A stretch of DNA of 64,000 nt, taken from contig JBDHWC010000005.1 of NCBI GenBank assembly GCA_039809985.1, forward strand, positions 1 through 64,000, in the 5' to 3' direction. Shown in pieces: positions 18,209 through 26,756 of this stretch. The number at the start of each line of letters is the position of its first letter. Within the stretch, counting starts at the first letter, position 1. Below the pieces are notes generated by a model. It did no database searches. It saw only the letters and a program-made list of their open reading frames with translations, and was not told the DNA's origin. The position numbers and the translations under genes were made by a program. This DNA comes from JAICJJ01 sp039809985 (GTDB taxonomy: Bacteria; Chloroflexota; Chloroflexia; Thermomicrobiales; UBA6265).

Positions 18209-19806
18209 AACCCGGCCCGTTCCGCGCCGACGACCTCAGCCCGGCCGAGACCGGTGGTGCCGCCGCGGGTCACCCACGCCGAGTCCCAGCCGTCGGCGAG
18301 GAGGGCGTCAACGGCGGCGAGTTCGGGTCCGGTCAGCGGGCACGGCTGGGTTCGGTCGATCGCCGCGACCAACACGGTCTGGCAGCCCGGGGACGCGGCC
18401 GAGCCGCGGACGCCGCCGTCCGTCGCCCGCGCCCGCTCGTAGAAGAGTTCCGCCGGCTGGTGGTACCAGCCGGGGAGCGCGTCGTTCAGCCAGTTCGCCT
18501 GCGGTGACGGGGTGACGTAACGCTCGGGCAGGGCCGGGTCGAAGAGGACGAGGAAGAACGGCAGGCTGGCAACGCCGACGATCAGCAGCGCGGCGCGCCC
18601 TCGGCGGCTTGCCGCCACGGCGGCGAGGAGCGGCAGGGCGAGCGGCAGGAGCCAGAGGGCGTAGCGGCTCAGCCAGATCGTGCCGCCGCTGTTGACGTTG
18701 GTGGTCTGGGCGAAGACGAAGAGCAGCCACGTCGCGAGGACGCCGCCCCAGATTGCGGCGACGCGTCGGCGGACGACGGACGAATCGGTCTCACGGGGCC
18801 GGATCAGGCGAATGACTCCCCAGAAACCGAACGCTGCCAGCGCGGGCATGAACGGGAGCAGGCCGATGCCGGGGTCGACGAGGACCGCGAGGTAGCGCTC
18901 CCAGCCGGGCAGCCGGATGCCGAAGCCGTTGTTGAGTTCCTGCGGGGTGACCACCCCGAGCCGCCAGAGGTAGTAGGCCGGGTGCAGTGCGACCACGACG
19001 ATGGTTGCGGCGACGATCGCGAGCGATCGCCGGAGGTTGGAGCTGTTGGCTGGCTCGGAGGCGCGGCGGCGGAGATGCTCGGCCAACGCGAGCAACCAGC
19101 AGAGCCCAATCCCGACCGCCAAGGGCAGGTTCTGGGTGGCCGCGACGGCGACCGCGAGGCCGGCCAGCAGGGCGTCGCCGCCAACAATCAGGCAGATCGC
19201 AATGGCAAGCAGCGCGACGGTGAAGATTTCGACTTGCGCCTTGCTCACGAACCAGACGAGCGGCGACGCGAGCATGGCCAAGGCGACCGCCGGACGAGTC
19301 GTGCGGGCGACGAACGCGAGCGCGGCTCCCAGCAGCAAGAGGTTGGCGACCGTGAAGCCGACCCCGCGTGGAAGGCTCGCGGCCTCGGCAAGGCGCACGA
19401 AGGGCGCGGCGAGCAGCGGGTAGGCCCAGAAGTGGGAGAACTCCTGCCGGCCGGCGGCCTTCAGGTTGCCTTGGTCGATCGCGGACTGGGCGTCCGGGTA
19501 GCCGGACGCCGCAGGCTGGGCGGCCATCCACTGCTTGAACGTCGCCACCTCGGACGGGCTGAGGGACGGCGGCTGGCCGTGGCCGAGCGCCGTCGCCATC
19601 GCGACGTACTGCTGCGCGTCGCCGGTTCGGCGCACCGGGGCTGCGAGCGAGGCAACCGCGACGACGGCGAACGCGACGACCAACGCCATGCTGGCGAGTC
19701 GGTCGGCCCAGTCAACGACGGCCCCGGCCGATCCCGCGACAGAAGACCGCATCGGAGGGGTGGCGGCTAGCCCGGGCGGTGCGGTCAGGTCCGGGTTGGC
19801 CGTCAT
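18205..19806 (-). CDS. Polytopic membrane protein, probable GT-C glycosyltransferase
   Basis: 533 residues. About ten hydrophobic segments run from residue 35 to 430 (ALVVAFAVVAVASLAA, FTVANLLLLGAALAFV, IFTVALLAIAICLIVGG, YALWLLPLALPLLAAVA). An early extracytoplasmic loop has RRTGDAQQYVAMATAL, where an acidic residue near the first loop is typical of GT-C enzymes. The C-terminal about 90 residues are soluble. It overlaps both neighbours by 4 nt (ATGA), which indicates coupled translation with the upstream GT4 enzyme and the downstream giant protein. Confidence 0.72.
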   Translation of the reverse strand: MTANPDLTAPPGLAATPPMRSSVAGSAGAVVDWADRLASMALVVAFAVVAVASLAAPVRRTGDAQQYVAMATALGHGQPPSLSPSEVATFKQWMAAQPAASGYPDAQSAIDQGNLKAAGRQEFSHFWAYPLLAAPFVRLAEAASLPRGVGFTVANLLLLGAALAFVARTTRPAVALAMLASPLVWFVSKAQVEIFTVALLAIAICLIVGGDALLAGLAVAVAATQNLPLAVGIGLCWLLALAEHLRRRASEPANSSNLRRSLAIVAATIVVVALHPAYYLWRLGVVTPQELNNGFGIRLPGWERYLAVLVDPGIGLLPFMPALAAFGFWGVIRLIRPRETDSSVVRRRVAAIWGGVLATWLLFVFAQTTNVNSGGTIWLSRYALWLLPLALPLLAAVAASRRGRAALLIVGVASLPFFLVLFDPALPERYVTPSPQANWLNDALPGWYHQPAELFYERARATDGGVRGSAASPGCQTVLVAAIDRTQPCPLTGPELAAVDALLADGWDSAWVTRGGTTGLGRAEVVGAERAGL

Positions 19807-20999
19807 GTCGGGTCTGGCATCGCTCGCTCCCGAACGGCGTCGGCGTAGAGCGCGACGATGGTGTCGACGGCGGGACGGCGGCGGGCCTCGGCGGCGAGGG
19901 CGGCGTACCACGCCACCGTCGACGCGCGCAGGCGGTCGCCCCCGGCATGGACGGCAAGGATAGCCGACGACAGCGCGGTCACGGTCGCCGACGGGGCGAC
20001 GAACCCGTTCACGCCCGGCACGACCCACTCGGTCGCCGCGTTGTCCTCGCCGGCGACCACGATGCTCGGCACGCCGACCGACGCGGCCTCGAGCACGACC
20101 AGACCGTAGCCTTCGCGCTCCGACGGCAGGACGAGGGCGAGCGCGCCACGGCGCAGGGCGTCCAGTCGCTCGGCAGCGACGAAACCGAGCAGGTCGACTG
20201 AGTCGCCGAGCCCCGCCTCGCGGACGGCGGATTGCAGGTGCAGCAGGTCGGGCCCGTCGCCGACGACGACCAAGCGCAAGTCGGGTAACGTGGAGCGGGC
20301 GAGGGCCAGCGCGGGGAGCAGGGTCTCCGCTCGCTTTTCGGGGATCAGGCGGCCGACGAACAGCAGGTGCCCATCGGACGGGCGCGGCTCATCTGGGGTC
20401 ACTCCCGGCAGGACGGTGCGAATCGTCGCCTGCGGCTGCGTCGGCGCGAGTGCCGAGAGGCGGGCCGCATGCAACCGCGAGTAGCTGATGGCGCGTTGCG
20501 GCACCCGCGCGGCGAGACATTGCGCTGCCTCGCCGACCCGGCCGCGGACCGGGCCGAGATAGGTTCGCCAGTACCTGCCGGTCCAGACCTCCCACCAGTC
20601 GACCACGAGCGGCACGCGGCGTCCCCGCGACCACGCGCCGGCGAGGAGCAGGGGAACGTAGGGAAAGGACGCGAGGTGGATCACGTCGTAGGCGCGAGCG
20701 TGGCGGACGAGGTGGCCGAGCACGCCGAGGCCGAAGACGAGCGGTGGCAGGACGCGGCGGCGGCCGTCGCCGTAGAGGGCGATGCGCGGGCCGACGGGGA
20801 CGACCCGGACGCCGTCGATCCGGGGCGGCAGCGCGCGGTCCCACTGGCGCAGCGTCAGGTAGGTGACGTCGTGGCCGCGTCGGGCGAGTTCCTCGGCGAG
20901 GTCGCGGAACCACGCCTCGAGGCCGCCGATGGTCCACGGGAAGAGGCAGTCGTAGACGAGGCAGACCCGGAGATTCCGGGCGGGGTCCGGCGGGGCCGT
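19803..20999 (-). CDS. GT4-type glycosyltransferase with no standard start codon
   Basis: Up to about 398 residues. The C-terminal half has the GT-B family 4 signature: LLFVGRLIPEKRAETLLPAL, LVVVGDGPDL, and LPSEREGYGLVVLEAASVG with the EX7E glutamates. The first conventional start is GTG 20723, but translation in frame upstream gives an obvious family N-terminus: RVCLVYDCLFPWTIGGLEAW from 20969, then FRDLAEELARRGHDVTYLTL. No ATG, GTG or TTG occurs in this frame between about 21100 and 20724, so the drawn start (an ACG at 20999) is only a boundary guess. A rare start, a sequence indel or a frameshift from the upstream gene are the options. It probably transfers a sugar from a nucleotide donor in the cytoplasm, feeding the membrane enzymes downstream. 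Confidence 0.75.
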   Translation of the reverse strand, partial: TAPPDPARNLRVCLVYDCLFPWTIGGLEAWFRDLAEELARRGHDVTYLTLRQWDRALPPRIDGVRVVPVGPRIALYGDGRRRVLPPLVFGLGVLGHLVRHARAYDVIHLASFPYVPLLLAGAWSRGRRVPLVVDWWEVWTGRYWRTYLGPVRGRVGEAAQCLAARVPQRAISYSRLHAARLSALAPTQPQATIRTVLPGVTPDEPRPSDGHLLFVGRLIPEKRAETLLPALALARSTLPDLRLVVVGDGPDLLHLQSAVREAGLGDSVDLLGFVAAERLDALRRGALALVLPSEREGYGLVVLEAASVGVPSIVVAGEDNAATEWVVPGVNGFVAPSATVTALSSAILAVHAGGDRLRASTVAWYAALAAEARRRPAVDTIVALYADAVRERAMPDPT

Positions 21000-21003
21000 G
21001 GGG

Positions 21004-21579
21004 CTAGGCCCGGAGGATGAACACCGGCAGGCCGGAGACCGGGTCGCGGGCGAGGTCGATGTCCGGGCCGAATTCCGCCACGGTGTCCTCGACCGCGCGC
21101 ATGACCCGCTGGCAGGCGGTGTTGACTTGGTCGGCCCACTCGGCGGAGAGGCGGGCCGAGGCCACTTCCTCGTCGAACTCGTTCTGGTCGAGGATGGAGG
21201 CGGTGCCGTCCGGCTCGACCCAGAGGTCGAGTTCGAGGTCGAGGTCGCGGTAGTAGTTGGAGCGGAGCTCGATCAGCGGGCAGGAGAAGTTGACGTAGTA
21301 GCCGACGGTGCGGTCGTCGTCGGTGGTGAACCGGAGGAGCGAGAACCAGCGGTCGGGGAAGAACCATTGCTCGGCGGCGGCCCGCGAGAGCCGCTGCGGG
21401 CCGCTCGGGGTGCGGACCTCCATGTCGCGCGAGCGGTAGAAGGTGAAACGGTGCGTCAGCAGGTCGCGGACCCCCTCGGTCGTCGGCACCGCGATCCAAC
21501 CGCCGGCGATCTGGTATTCCCAGCACGCGCCGCGCAGCTTCTCCTTCCGGTAGAAAATCCGGCTGCGCGGGGCGCTCAT
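21004..21579 (-). CDS. DUF402 family protein
   Basis: 191 residues. The family core is visible at about residues 90-140: GYYVNFSCPLIELRSNYYRD, then DLELDLWVEPDGTASILDQN, ending in the acidic NEFDEE. Characterised DUF402 proteins are metal-dependent phosphohydrolases acting on nucleoside di/triphosphates or nucleotidylyl phosphonates (FomD, Ntdp); the substrate here is unknown. The ATG overlaps the rsmG stop (ATGA), and the TAG lies about 35 nt before the conserved start of the glycosyltransferase. It could clear nucleotide products near sugar transfer, but this is inference. Confidence 0.82.
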   Translation of the reverse strand: MSAPRSRIFYRKEKLRGACWEYQIAGGWIAVPTTEGVRDLLTHRFTFYRSRDMEVRTPSGPQRLSRAAAEQWFFPDRWFSLLRFTTDDDRTVGYYVNFSCPLIELRSNYYRDLDLELDLWVEPDGTASILDQNEFDEEVASARLSAEWADQVNTACQRVMRAVEDTVAEFGPDIDLARDPVSGLPVFILRA

Positions 21580-22499
21580 CGGACGGCTCCGGCATCGCGC
21601 CGTGACCCGCCGCGCGGACCTCGGCCGGGTGCCGGCGGGCGGCCCTGCCCGCTGCCGAGCGGCTGCTGGGTCGGCAGCCCGGACCGGCGCGGGAAGGCGT
21701 CCGCGGTCGGGCGCGTCTTCTCGACGACGACGAGGCGGGTCGTGCCGCCGGGGAGCGCGTCGGCCGAGAGGATGCGCGCGTGGAGCAGGCGGGCCGCGTC
21801 TTCCCCGGAGGCGATCTCGGCGTCGATCTCGAGCCCCTTCGGCAGCAGCGCGGTGCCGCCGACGCGGAGGAAAGGCACCACGTACTCGAGCAGGGTCGGC
21901 AGCGCGGCGACGGCGCGGGCGGTGGCCACGTCGTACCGGCCGCGGTGCGCGCGGTCGTGGCCGAGTTCCTCGGCCCGTCCGTGGACGGCGGCCACGTGGT
22001 CGAGGCCGAGCTCGGTGGCGGCGTGGTCGAGGAAGCGCACCTTCTTGCCGGTCGCGTCGAGCAGGGTGACGTCGAGTTGCGGCCGGGCGATCTTGAGGAC
22101 GAGGCCGGGGAAGCCCGCGCCGCTGCCGACGTCGACCAGGCCGGGGCGGGCGAGGCCGGCGGTCGCGAGGTCGAAGGCCGGAAGCAGGCGAAGCGCGTCG
22201 AGGACGAGCCGACGGTCGACCTCCGCGGGGTCCTTGACGGCGGTCAGGTTGAACCGCCGGTTCCAGTCGAGGACGAGGTCGCGGTAGGCCGCGAGTTGCC
22301 GCACCTGGTCATCCGAGAGGCCGAAGCCCTCGACGGCGTTCGCGTCGCTCACCACGTCGGCCGATGCGTGCAGTGGGGTTGCGCTGTCGTCGGGGACGGC
22401 TGCGAGGCGGGGGTTGGGGACGGTGGGATGCGTCGTCACGACCACGGGCGTCCCTGCCTGCTGGGCTCCTCTCACGCGGCCGATCGACCGCTGCCTCAC
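21576..22499 (-). CDS. rsmG: 16S rRNA (guanine527-N7)-methyltransferase
   Basis: About 307 residues from ATG 22499. The SAM-binding core is clear: LVDVGSGAGFPGLVLKIARP, then VTLLDATGKKVRFLDHAATE, DVATARAVAALPTLLEYVVP. The N-terminal family helix LAAYRDLVLDWNRRFNLTAV precedes it. It methylates G527 in the 530 loop of 16S rRNA. The true start may be later: a TAGACT box (22508-22503) overlaps the dxs stop only 4 nt before ATG 22499, and GTG codons at 22445 or 22439 follow a purine-rich site. The C-terminal 40 residues are a Pro/Gly/Arg-rich extension. The stop overlaps the DUF402 start. Confidence 0.9.
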   Translation of the reverse strand: MRQRSIGRVRGAQQAGTPVVVTTHPTVPNPRLAAVPDDSATPLHASADVVSDANAVEGFGLSDDQVRQLAAYRDLVLDWNRRFNLTAVKDPAEVDRRLVLDALRLLPAFDLATAGLARPGLVDVGSGAGFPGLVLKIARPQLDVTLLDATGKKVRFLDHAATELGLDHVAAVHGRAEELGHDRAHRGRYDVATARAVAALPTLLEYVVPFLRVGGTALLPKGLEIDAEIASGEDAARLLHARILSADALPGGTTRLVVVEKTRPTADAFPRRSGLPTQQPLGSGQGRPPAPGRGPRGGSRRDAGAVR

Positions 22500-22505
22500 C
22501 CGAGT

Positions 22506-24470
22506 CTACCCGACGCGTGTGGCGGATGCGACCGGATTCGGCGTTGCCGCCGACTTCTCGCCGACCGCGTGGCGGGCGGCGGCGGCGATGCCGTCGGCCG
22601 TGAGCCCCGCCTGTTCGCGCAATCTCCCCTGCGATGCGTGCTCGAACACGCGGTCGGGGACGCCGAGCAAGCGCGTCGGGACGCGAATGTCGACGGCGGC
22701 CAGACTCTCGAGCACGGCGGCCCCGAAGCCGCCAACCACGCTGTTCTCCTCGATCGTGACGACCGCGCCGCACCGCTGCGCGAGGTCGCGGACCAGGGCG
22801 TCGTCGAGCGGCTTGACGAAGCGGGCGTTGACCACGGCGGCCGAGATGCCTTCGGCGGCGAGCGTGTCGGCGGCCCGCTCGGCCGGGAGGACCATCGAGC
22901 CGACCGCGAGGAGCGCGACGTCGCTGCCGTCGCGCAGCAGCTCGGCGCGGCCGAGCGGGAGGGCGTGGAGCGGCCCGGCGGTGCCGACCCCGACGCCCGC
23001 GCCGCGCGGGTAGCGGACGGCGACCGGGCCGGCGGTGTGGTCGAGCGCAGTGCGCAGCATCAGGCGCAGTTCGTTCTCGTCCTTCGGCGCCATGACGACC
23101 ATGTTCGGCAGGCAGCGCAGGTAGGAGAGGTCGTAGATGCCGTGGTGGGTGCGCCCGTCGTCGCCGGCGAAGCCCGCCCGGTCGAGCGCGAAGATGACCG
23201 GCAGGCGTTGCAGGCAGACGTCGTGGACGATCTGGTCGTAGGCGCGCTGGAGGAAGGTGGAGTAGATGCCGACCACCGGCCGCATCCCCTGCGAGGCGAG
23301 GCCGGCGGCGAAGGTGACGGCGTGCTGCTCGGCGATGCCGACGTCGAAGAACCGCTCCGGGAAGATCGCCTGGAACTTGCCGAGCGAGGTGCCGGTCGGC
23401 ATCGCGGCGGTGATCGCGACGACGCGCGGGTCGGTGCGCGCCATCCGGATCAACGTCTCGGCGAAGACGTCCTGGTACTTCGGGGGAGTGGCCGGCGCGC
23501 CGGGGGCGGCCTTCGCCGAGACGGCGTGCGCCCGTTCGCGGTCGTCCGAGGCGGCGGCGAAGCCCTTCCCCTTCTGGGTGACGACGTGGAGGAAGGTCGG
23601 GCCGTCGAGGTTGCGGCACTGGCGCAGGGCCTCGACGAGCGCCCGGGTGTCGTGGCCGTCGACCGGCCCGACGTAGGTGAAGCCGAGCTCCTCCCAGAGC
23701 ATGGTGTGGTAGACGAACTCCTTGACCGAGTCCTTCCACCGCTTGCCGAACTCCACCAGCATGTCGCCCTGCGGCAGCCGCTCGGTGAAGCGGACCAGTT
23801 CGTCCTTGGCCCGGTTGTAGCGGCGGTCGGTGCGCACCCGGTCGAGGTAGCGGGAGAGCGCGCCGACGTTCGGGGCGATCGACATCTCGTTGTCGTTGAG
23901 GACGACGAGGAAGGGGAGGTTGAGCATCCCGGCGTTGTTCAGGGCCTCGAAGGCCATGCCGCCGGTGAGGGCCCCGTCGCCGATCACCGCGGCGACCCGG
24001 CGACTGGCTTGGCCGCTCTGCTGGTGGGCGACGGCCATGCCGAGCGCGGCCGAGATCGCGGTCGAGGCGTGGCCCGCGCCGAAGGCGTCGTGCTCGCTCT
24101 CGTCGCGGGAGAGGAACCCGGAGAGGCCTCCCTCCTGCCGGATGGTGCCGAAGCGGTCGCGGCGGCCGGTCAGGAGCTTGTGCGCGTAGGCTTGGTGGCC
24201 CACGTCCCAGACGATCGCGTCGTTCGGCGACTCGTAGACGTAGTGGAGGGCGATCGCGAGCTCGACGGTGCCGAGCGACGCGCCGAGGTGGCCGCCGTTC
24301 CGGCTGACGATCTCGATCAGCTCGGCCCGAATCTCGGCGGCGAGGCGCGGCAGGTCGGCAACCGGGATCTGGCGCAGGTCCGCCGGCTGGGCAACGCGGT
24401 CGAGGAGCGGGGTGCGCGAGGGGTTGGCGCGACCGGCGCCGCGAGCGGACGACATCAGGTGCGACTCCAT
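22506..24470 (-). CDS. dxs: 1-deoxy-D-xylulose-5-phosphate synthase
   Basis: About 654 residues, the usual family length. Makes DXP from pyruvate and glyceraldehyde-3-phosphate, the first step of the MEP isoprenoid pathway, using thiamine diphosphate. Visible: GGHLGASLGTVELAIALHYV with the proton-relay His, VWDVGHQAYAHKLLTGR, GAGHASTAISAALGMAVA, the ThDP motif GDGALTGGMAFEALNNAG, and the transketolase C-terminal part with GIAEQHAVTFAAGLA. Isoprenoid supply would support polyprenyl-phosphate carriers for the glycosyltransferases downstream (inference). Starts at 24470 or 24455 are both possible. Its promoter lies at 24568-24597. Confidence 0.95.
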   Translation of the reverse strand: MESHLMSSARGAGRANPSRTPLLDRVAQPADLRQIPVADLPRLAAEIRAELIEIVSRNGGHLGASLGTVELAIALHYVYESPNDAIVWDVGHQAYAHKLLTGRRDRFGTIRQEGGLSGFLSRDESEHDAFGAGHASTAISAALGMAVAHQQSGQASRRVAAVIGDGALTGGMAFEALNNAGMLNLPFLVVLNDNEMSIAPNVGALSRYLDRVRTDRRYNRAKDELVRFTERLPQGDMLVEFGKRWKDSVKEFVYHTMLWEELGFTYVGPVDGHDTRALVEALRQCRNLDGPTFLHVVTQKGKGFAAASDDRERAHAVSAKAAPGAPATPPKYQDVFAETLIRMARTDPRVVAITAAMPTGTSLGKFQAIFPERFFDVGIAEQHAVTFAAGLASQGMRPVVGIYSTFLQRAYDQIVHDVCLQRLPVIFALDRAGFAGDDGRTHHGIYDLSYLRCLPNMVVMAPKDENELRLMLRTALDHTAGPVAVRYPRGAGVGVGTAGPLHALPLGRAELLRDGSDVALLAVGSMVLPAERAADTLAAEGISAAVVNARFVKPLDDALVRDLAQRCGAVVTIEENSVVGGFGAAVLESLAAVDIRVPTRLLGVPDRVFEHASQGRLREQAGLTADGIAAAARHAVGEKSAATPNPVASATRVG

Positions 24471-24567
24471 GCCGGCGGGGGTGGACGCGCGGTTCGCCCT
24501 CGGCCGGCCCGATCCTCCGCGCGGACGGTTGGCGCGCGGGCGCGGTCCTCGCGGGCCGTCGCGGGCG

Positions 24568-24597
24568 ACAGTAGCAACCGACCCGGCGCGGCGTCAA
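24568..24597 (-). promoter_or_regulatory. Promoter of dxs
   Basis: Minus strand TTGACG (24597-24592), 18-bp spacer, TACTGT (24573-24568), about 100 nt upstream of the dxs ATG and downstream of the Cys-rich gene stop. Confidence 0.6.
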
Positions 24598-24647
24598 ACC
24601 GGAGCGGGGTCTGGGATGTTGGCGGGCGCAGGCCGTGGGCGGTCCCG

Positions 24648-25427
24648 TCAGGCGGACAGGCAGCGGCCGGTGCCGTCGCACCGGCCTCCGGGGCACGGGT
24701 AGCCGGACGGCCGCGGCAGTTGCACGGGAGCGCCGGCGTCGCACGTGCCGACGTGGCACGGCCCGGCGTCCGGGGGCAGGTCGTCGTCGTTCTTGGACCC
24801 GATCACGCCGCCGGTGCCGTCGCAGACATGGTTCAGGCAGTCGCCCGCGGTCTGCCGGGCGGGAGGCACCAGGATGCCGGAGGTCTTCGGCACGACGACA
24901 CACTCGTGGTCCCGGCACGCCGTCGAACTGCAGTCGGGGTCGGTGGGGACAACGTCGCAGTCCTCGTCGCGGGTACAGGAGCGGGGCTGGCAGGCCCCGG
25001 CGCGGCAGGTGCCTTCCGAGTGGGTGCCGCAGAGGGAACCGTCGGCCGCGGCCACCGGCAGGCAGTCGTGGTTCCGGCAGCGGAGGACGCTGCACGGGTC
25101 CTCATGGCCCCGGAAGCGGCAGTCGCCGTCGTCGCAGCAGCCGACGAGCGGGATGCAGGCGCCGTCGCAGCGTTTCTGCCCGGCGGGGCAGACGCATTGC
25201 GATTCGAGGCAGTCGCCCGCGCCCCGGCAGCACTTGAGCTTGGTGGAGCACGCCGCGCCGGCCTTGGCGCAGACTTTTGGCTTCGGCTTCTTCTCCCCCT
25301 TCTTCTTGCCGCGGGCCGAGACGGGGCCGAGTGACGCCAACGCGCCGCCGACGCCGACGAGGAGGAGGCCGCGTCGCGAGGCGGTCGCCACGGTTCGGGA
25401 AAGGCGGTCGAACGCGTCGGCATCCAC
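24648..25427 (-). CDS. Cys-rich protein with Tat signal (paralogue type 1)
   Basis: 259 residues. N-terminus: FDRLSRTVATASRRGLLLVG, a twin-arginine signal followed by a hydrophobic stretch (VGVGGALASLG), then a lysine-rich patch (GKKKGEKKPKPK). The mature part has about 28 cysteines in short spacings (KVCAKAGAACSTKLKCCRG, CVCPAGQKRCDGACIPLVGC, SCTRDEDCDV), suggesting many disulfides. Tat export of a folded disulfide-rich protein is the inference. The overall plan matches the protein at 35861, and members of this sort are numerous in Thermomicrobia-like genomes to my knowledge. The function is unknown. The N-terminal start ATG 25427 fits the signal position. Confidence 0.78.
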   Translation of the reverse strand: MDADAFDRLSRTVATASRRGLLLVGVGGALASLGPVSARGKKKGEKKPKPKVCAKAGAACSTKLKCCRGAGDCLESQCVCPAGQKRCDGACIPLVGCCDDGDCRFRGHEDPCSVLRCRNHDCLPVAAADGSLCGTHSEGTCRAGACQPRSCTRDEDCDVVPTDPDCSSTACRDHECVVVPKTSGILVPPARQTAGDCLNHVCDGTGGVIGSKNDDDLPPDAGPCHVGTCDAGAPVQLPRPSGYPCPGGRCDGTGRCLSA

Positions 25428-25549
25428 GGGGCGGACTCCGTGCGTCGCTGCGGCTGACGACCGGAGGCGTTGCCGGTGCTGGCCGGACGTTGCGTCACAA
25501 CGTCGTCGCCCAAGGTGGCCGGCGTGGCGACTTCCGGCAGAACTGCCAG

Positions 25550-25578
25550 ATTCTCTCGGCTCGCGTCGACAGTGTCAA
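25550..25578 (-). promoter_or_regulatory. Candidate promoter of the Cys-rich Tat gene
   Basis: Minus strand TTGACA (25578-25573), 17-bp spacer, GAGAAT (25555-25550). The -35 is perfect and the -10 is weak. It lies about 125 nt upstream of the ATG in the divergent gap. Confidence 0.5.
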
Positions 25579-25620
25579 CGGGGTTCGCGTCTGTGGCGTT
25601 GACGACGGTCGCAACTCGCG

Positions 25621-25649
25621 TTGCACCGGGCGGAGGCTGCCGATAGACT
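25621..25649 (+). promoter_or_regulatory. Promoter of the ornithine cyclodeaminase-like gene
   Basis: TTGCAC (25621-25626), 17-bp spacer, TAGACT (25644-25649). It lies about 43 nt upstream of the preferred GTG. Confidence 0.65.
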
Positions 25650-25691
25650 CGCGCCCTCGGACGGCTGGCGTGCGTGGGCGAGGGTGTGGTC

Positions 25692-26678
25692 GTGCTGGTG
25701 CTCTCCAGGTCGGACATCAAGCAACTGGTCCCGATGTCGGACGCGATCAAGTTGATGAAGACGGCGTTCGCCGAGTTGTCGGCGGGGCGGGTGGTCTCGC
25801 CGCTGCGGACCGTCATCCCGGTGCCGGAGCACAACGGCGCGGCCCTGTTCATGCCGGCCTCGGTGCCGGCGGCGGACGCGCTCGGCCTGAAGATCGTCTC
25901 GACCTACCGCGACAACCCGGCGCGGGGCCTGCCGGCGATCCATGCCATCGTCTGCCTCGTCGACACGGCGACCGGGCAGCCGACGGCGATCATGGACGGC
26001 ACGTACATGACCGCGCTGCGCACCGGCGCGGTCTCCGGCGCGGCGACCGACCTGCTGGCCCGCCCGGACAGCCGCACGCTGGTGGTGATCGGGACGGCGG
26101 CGCAGGCGGTGACGCAGGCGGCGGCGGTCTGCGCGGTGCGGCCGATCGAGCGGGTGATCGTGGTCGGTCGTAGCGAGGCGGGGATCGAACGGCTGCGGGA
26201 GGGGATCGCGCACGACTGGCCGGACCTGCTGGCGCGGATCGAGGGGACGCTCGACCCGGCGGCGGTCGCCGAGGCCGACGTGATCTGCGCCGCCACGAAC
26301 TCGAAGACCCCGGTCTTCGACGACGCGCTGGTGCGGCCCGGCACCCACGTCAACGCGGTCGGCGCGTACACGCACGAAATGCAGGAGGTCCCGGCCGGGC
26401 TGGTGCAACGGGCGACGGTTGTGGTCGATGCGCTCGACGCCGTGCTGGCGGAAGGCGGCGACGTGACGATCCCGCTGGCGCAGGGACTGATCGACCGGGA
26501 CCATGTCTCGCGCGAACTCGGGATGGTCGCCAGCGGGACCGCGCCGGGTCGCGTGTCGGCGGACGAGGTGACGTTCTTCAAGTCGGTCGGCAACGCGGTG
26601 CAGGACGTGATGGTCGCCAAGCGCGCGGTGGCGCGGGCGGCGGAACTCGGGCTCGGCACCGAGATCGACCTCGGCTGA
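25692..26678 (+). CDS. Ornithine cyclodeaminase / mu-crystallin family protein
   Basis: 328 residues. The N-terminal substrate domain and the Rossmann domain (about 115-285) match the OCD/mu-crystallin family: TAIMDGTYMTALRTGAVSGA, LVVIGTAAQAVTQAAAV, VICAATNSKTPVFDD, and the end DEVTFFKSVGNAVQD. Family members include ornithine cyclodeaminases, alanine dehydrogenases and ketimine reductases, so the substrate is open. The NAD site reads GTAAQA where GxGxQA is usual (third Gly replaced by Ala). The GTG at 25692 is chosen because it gives the common start (M)LVLSxxD and has GCGAGGG 7 nt upstream; further GTGs at 25674 and 25686 are possible. Confidence 0.85.
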   Translation: MLVLSRSDIKQLVPMSDAIKLMKTAFAELSAGRVVSPLRTVIPVPEHNGAALFMPASVPAADALGLKIVSTYRDNPARGLPAIHAIVCLVDTATGQPTAIMDGTYMTALRTGAVSGAATDLLARPDSRTLVVIGTAAQAVTQAAAVCAVRPIERVIVVGRSEAGIERLREGIAHDWPDLLARIEGTLDPAAVAEADVICAATNSKTPVFDDALVRPGTHVNAVGAYTHEMQEVPAGLVQRATVVVDALDAVLAEGGDVTIPLAQGLIDRDHVSRELGMVASGTAPGRVSADEVTFFKSVGNAVQDVMVAKRAVARAAELGLGTEIDLG

Positions 26679-26704
26679 CCGCGGCGGGCGTGCGGGGAAC
26701 GTTC

Positions 26705-26734
26705 GAGGGCCGCCGGCATTCGCCGGCGGCCCTC
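26705..26734. terminator. Convergent hairpin terminator
   Basis: GAGGGCCGCCGGC (26705-26717) pairs perfectly with GCCGGCGGCCCTC (26722-26734) around a 4-nt loop. It lies between the convergent OCD-like and nuoF genes. Confidence 0.8.
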
Positions 26735-26756
26735 TGTCTTGGCGCGAGCGGGTCGG

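Noticed and set aside
20389..20937. 182-aa minus-strand frame over the GT4 N-terminus
   Set aside because: It is a different frame from the conserved GT N-terminus and is Arg/Pro-rich, so a shadow.
21780..25334. 1184-aa plus-strand open frame
   Set aside because: Opposite rsmG, dxs and the Cys-rich gene; typical of high-GC antisense frames.
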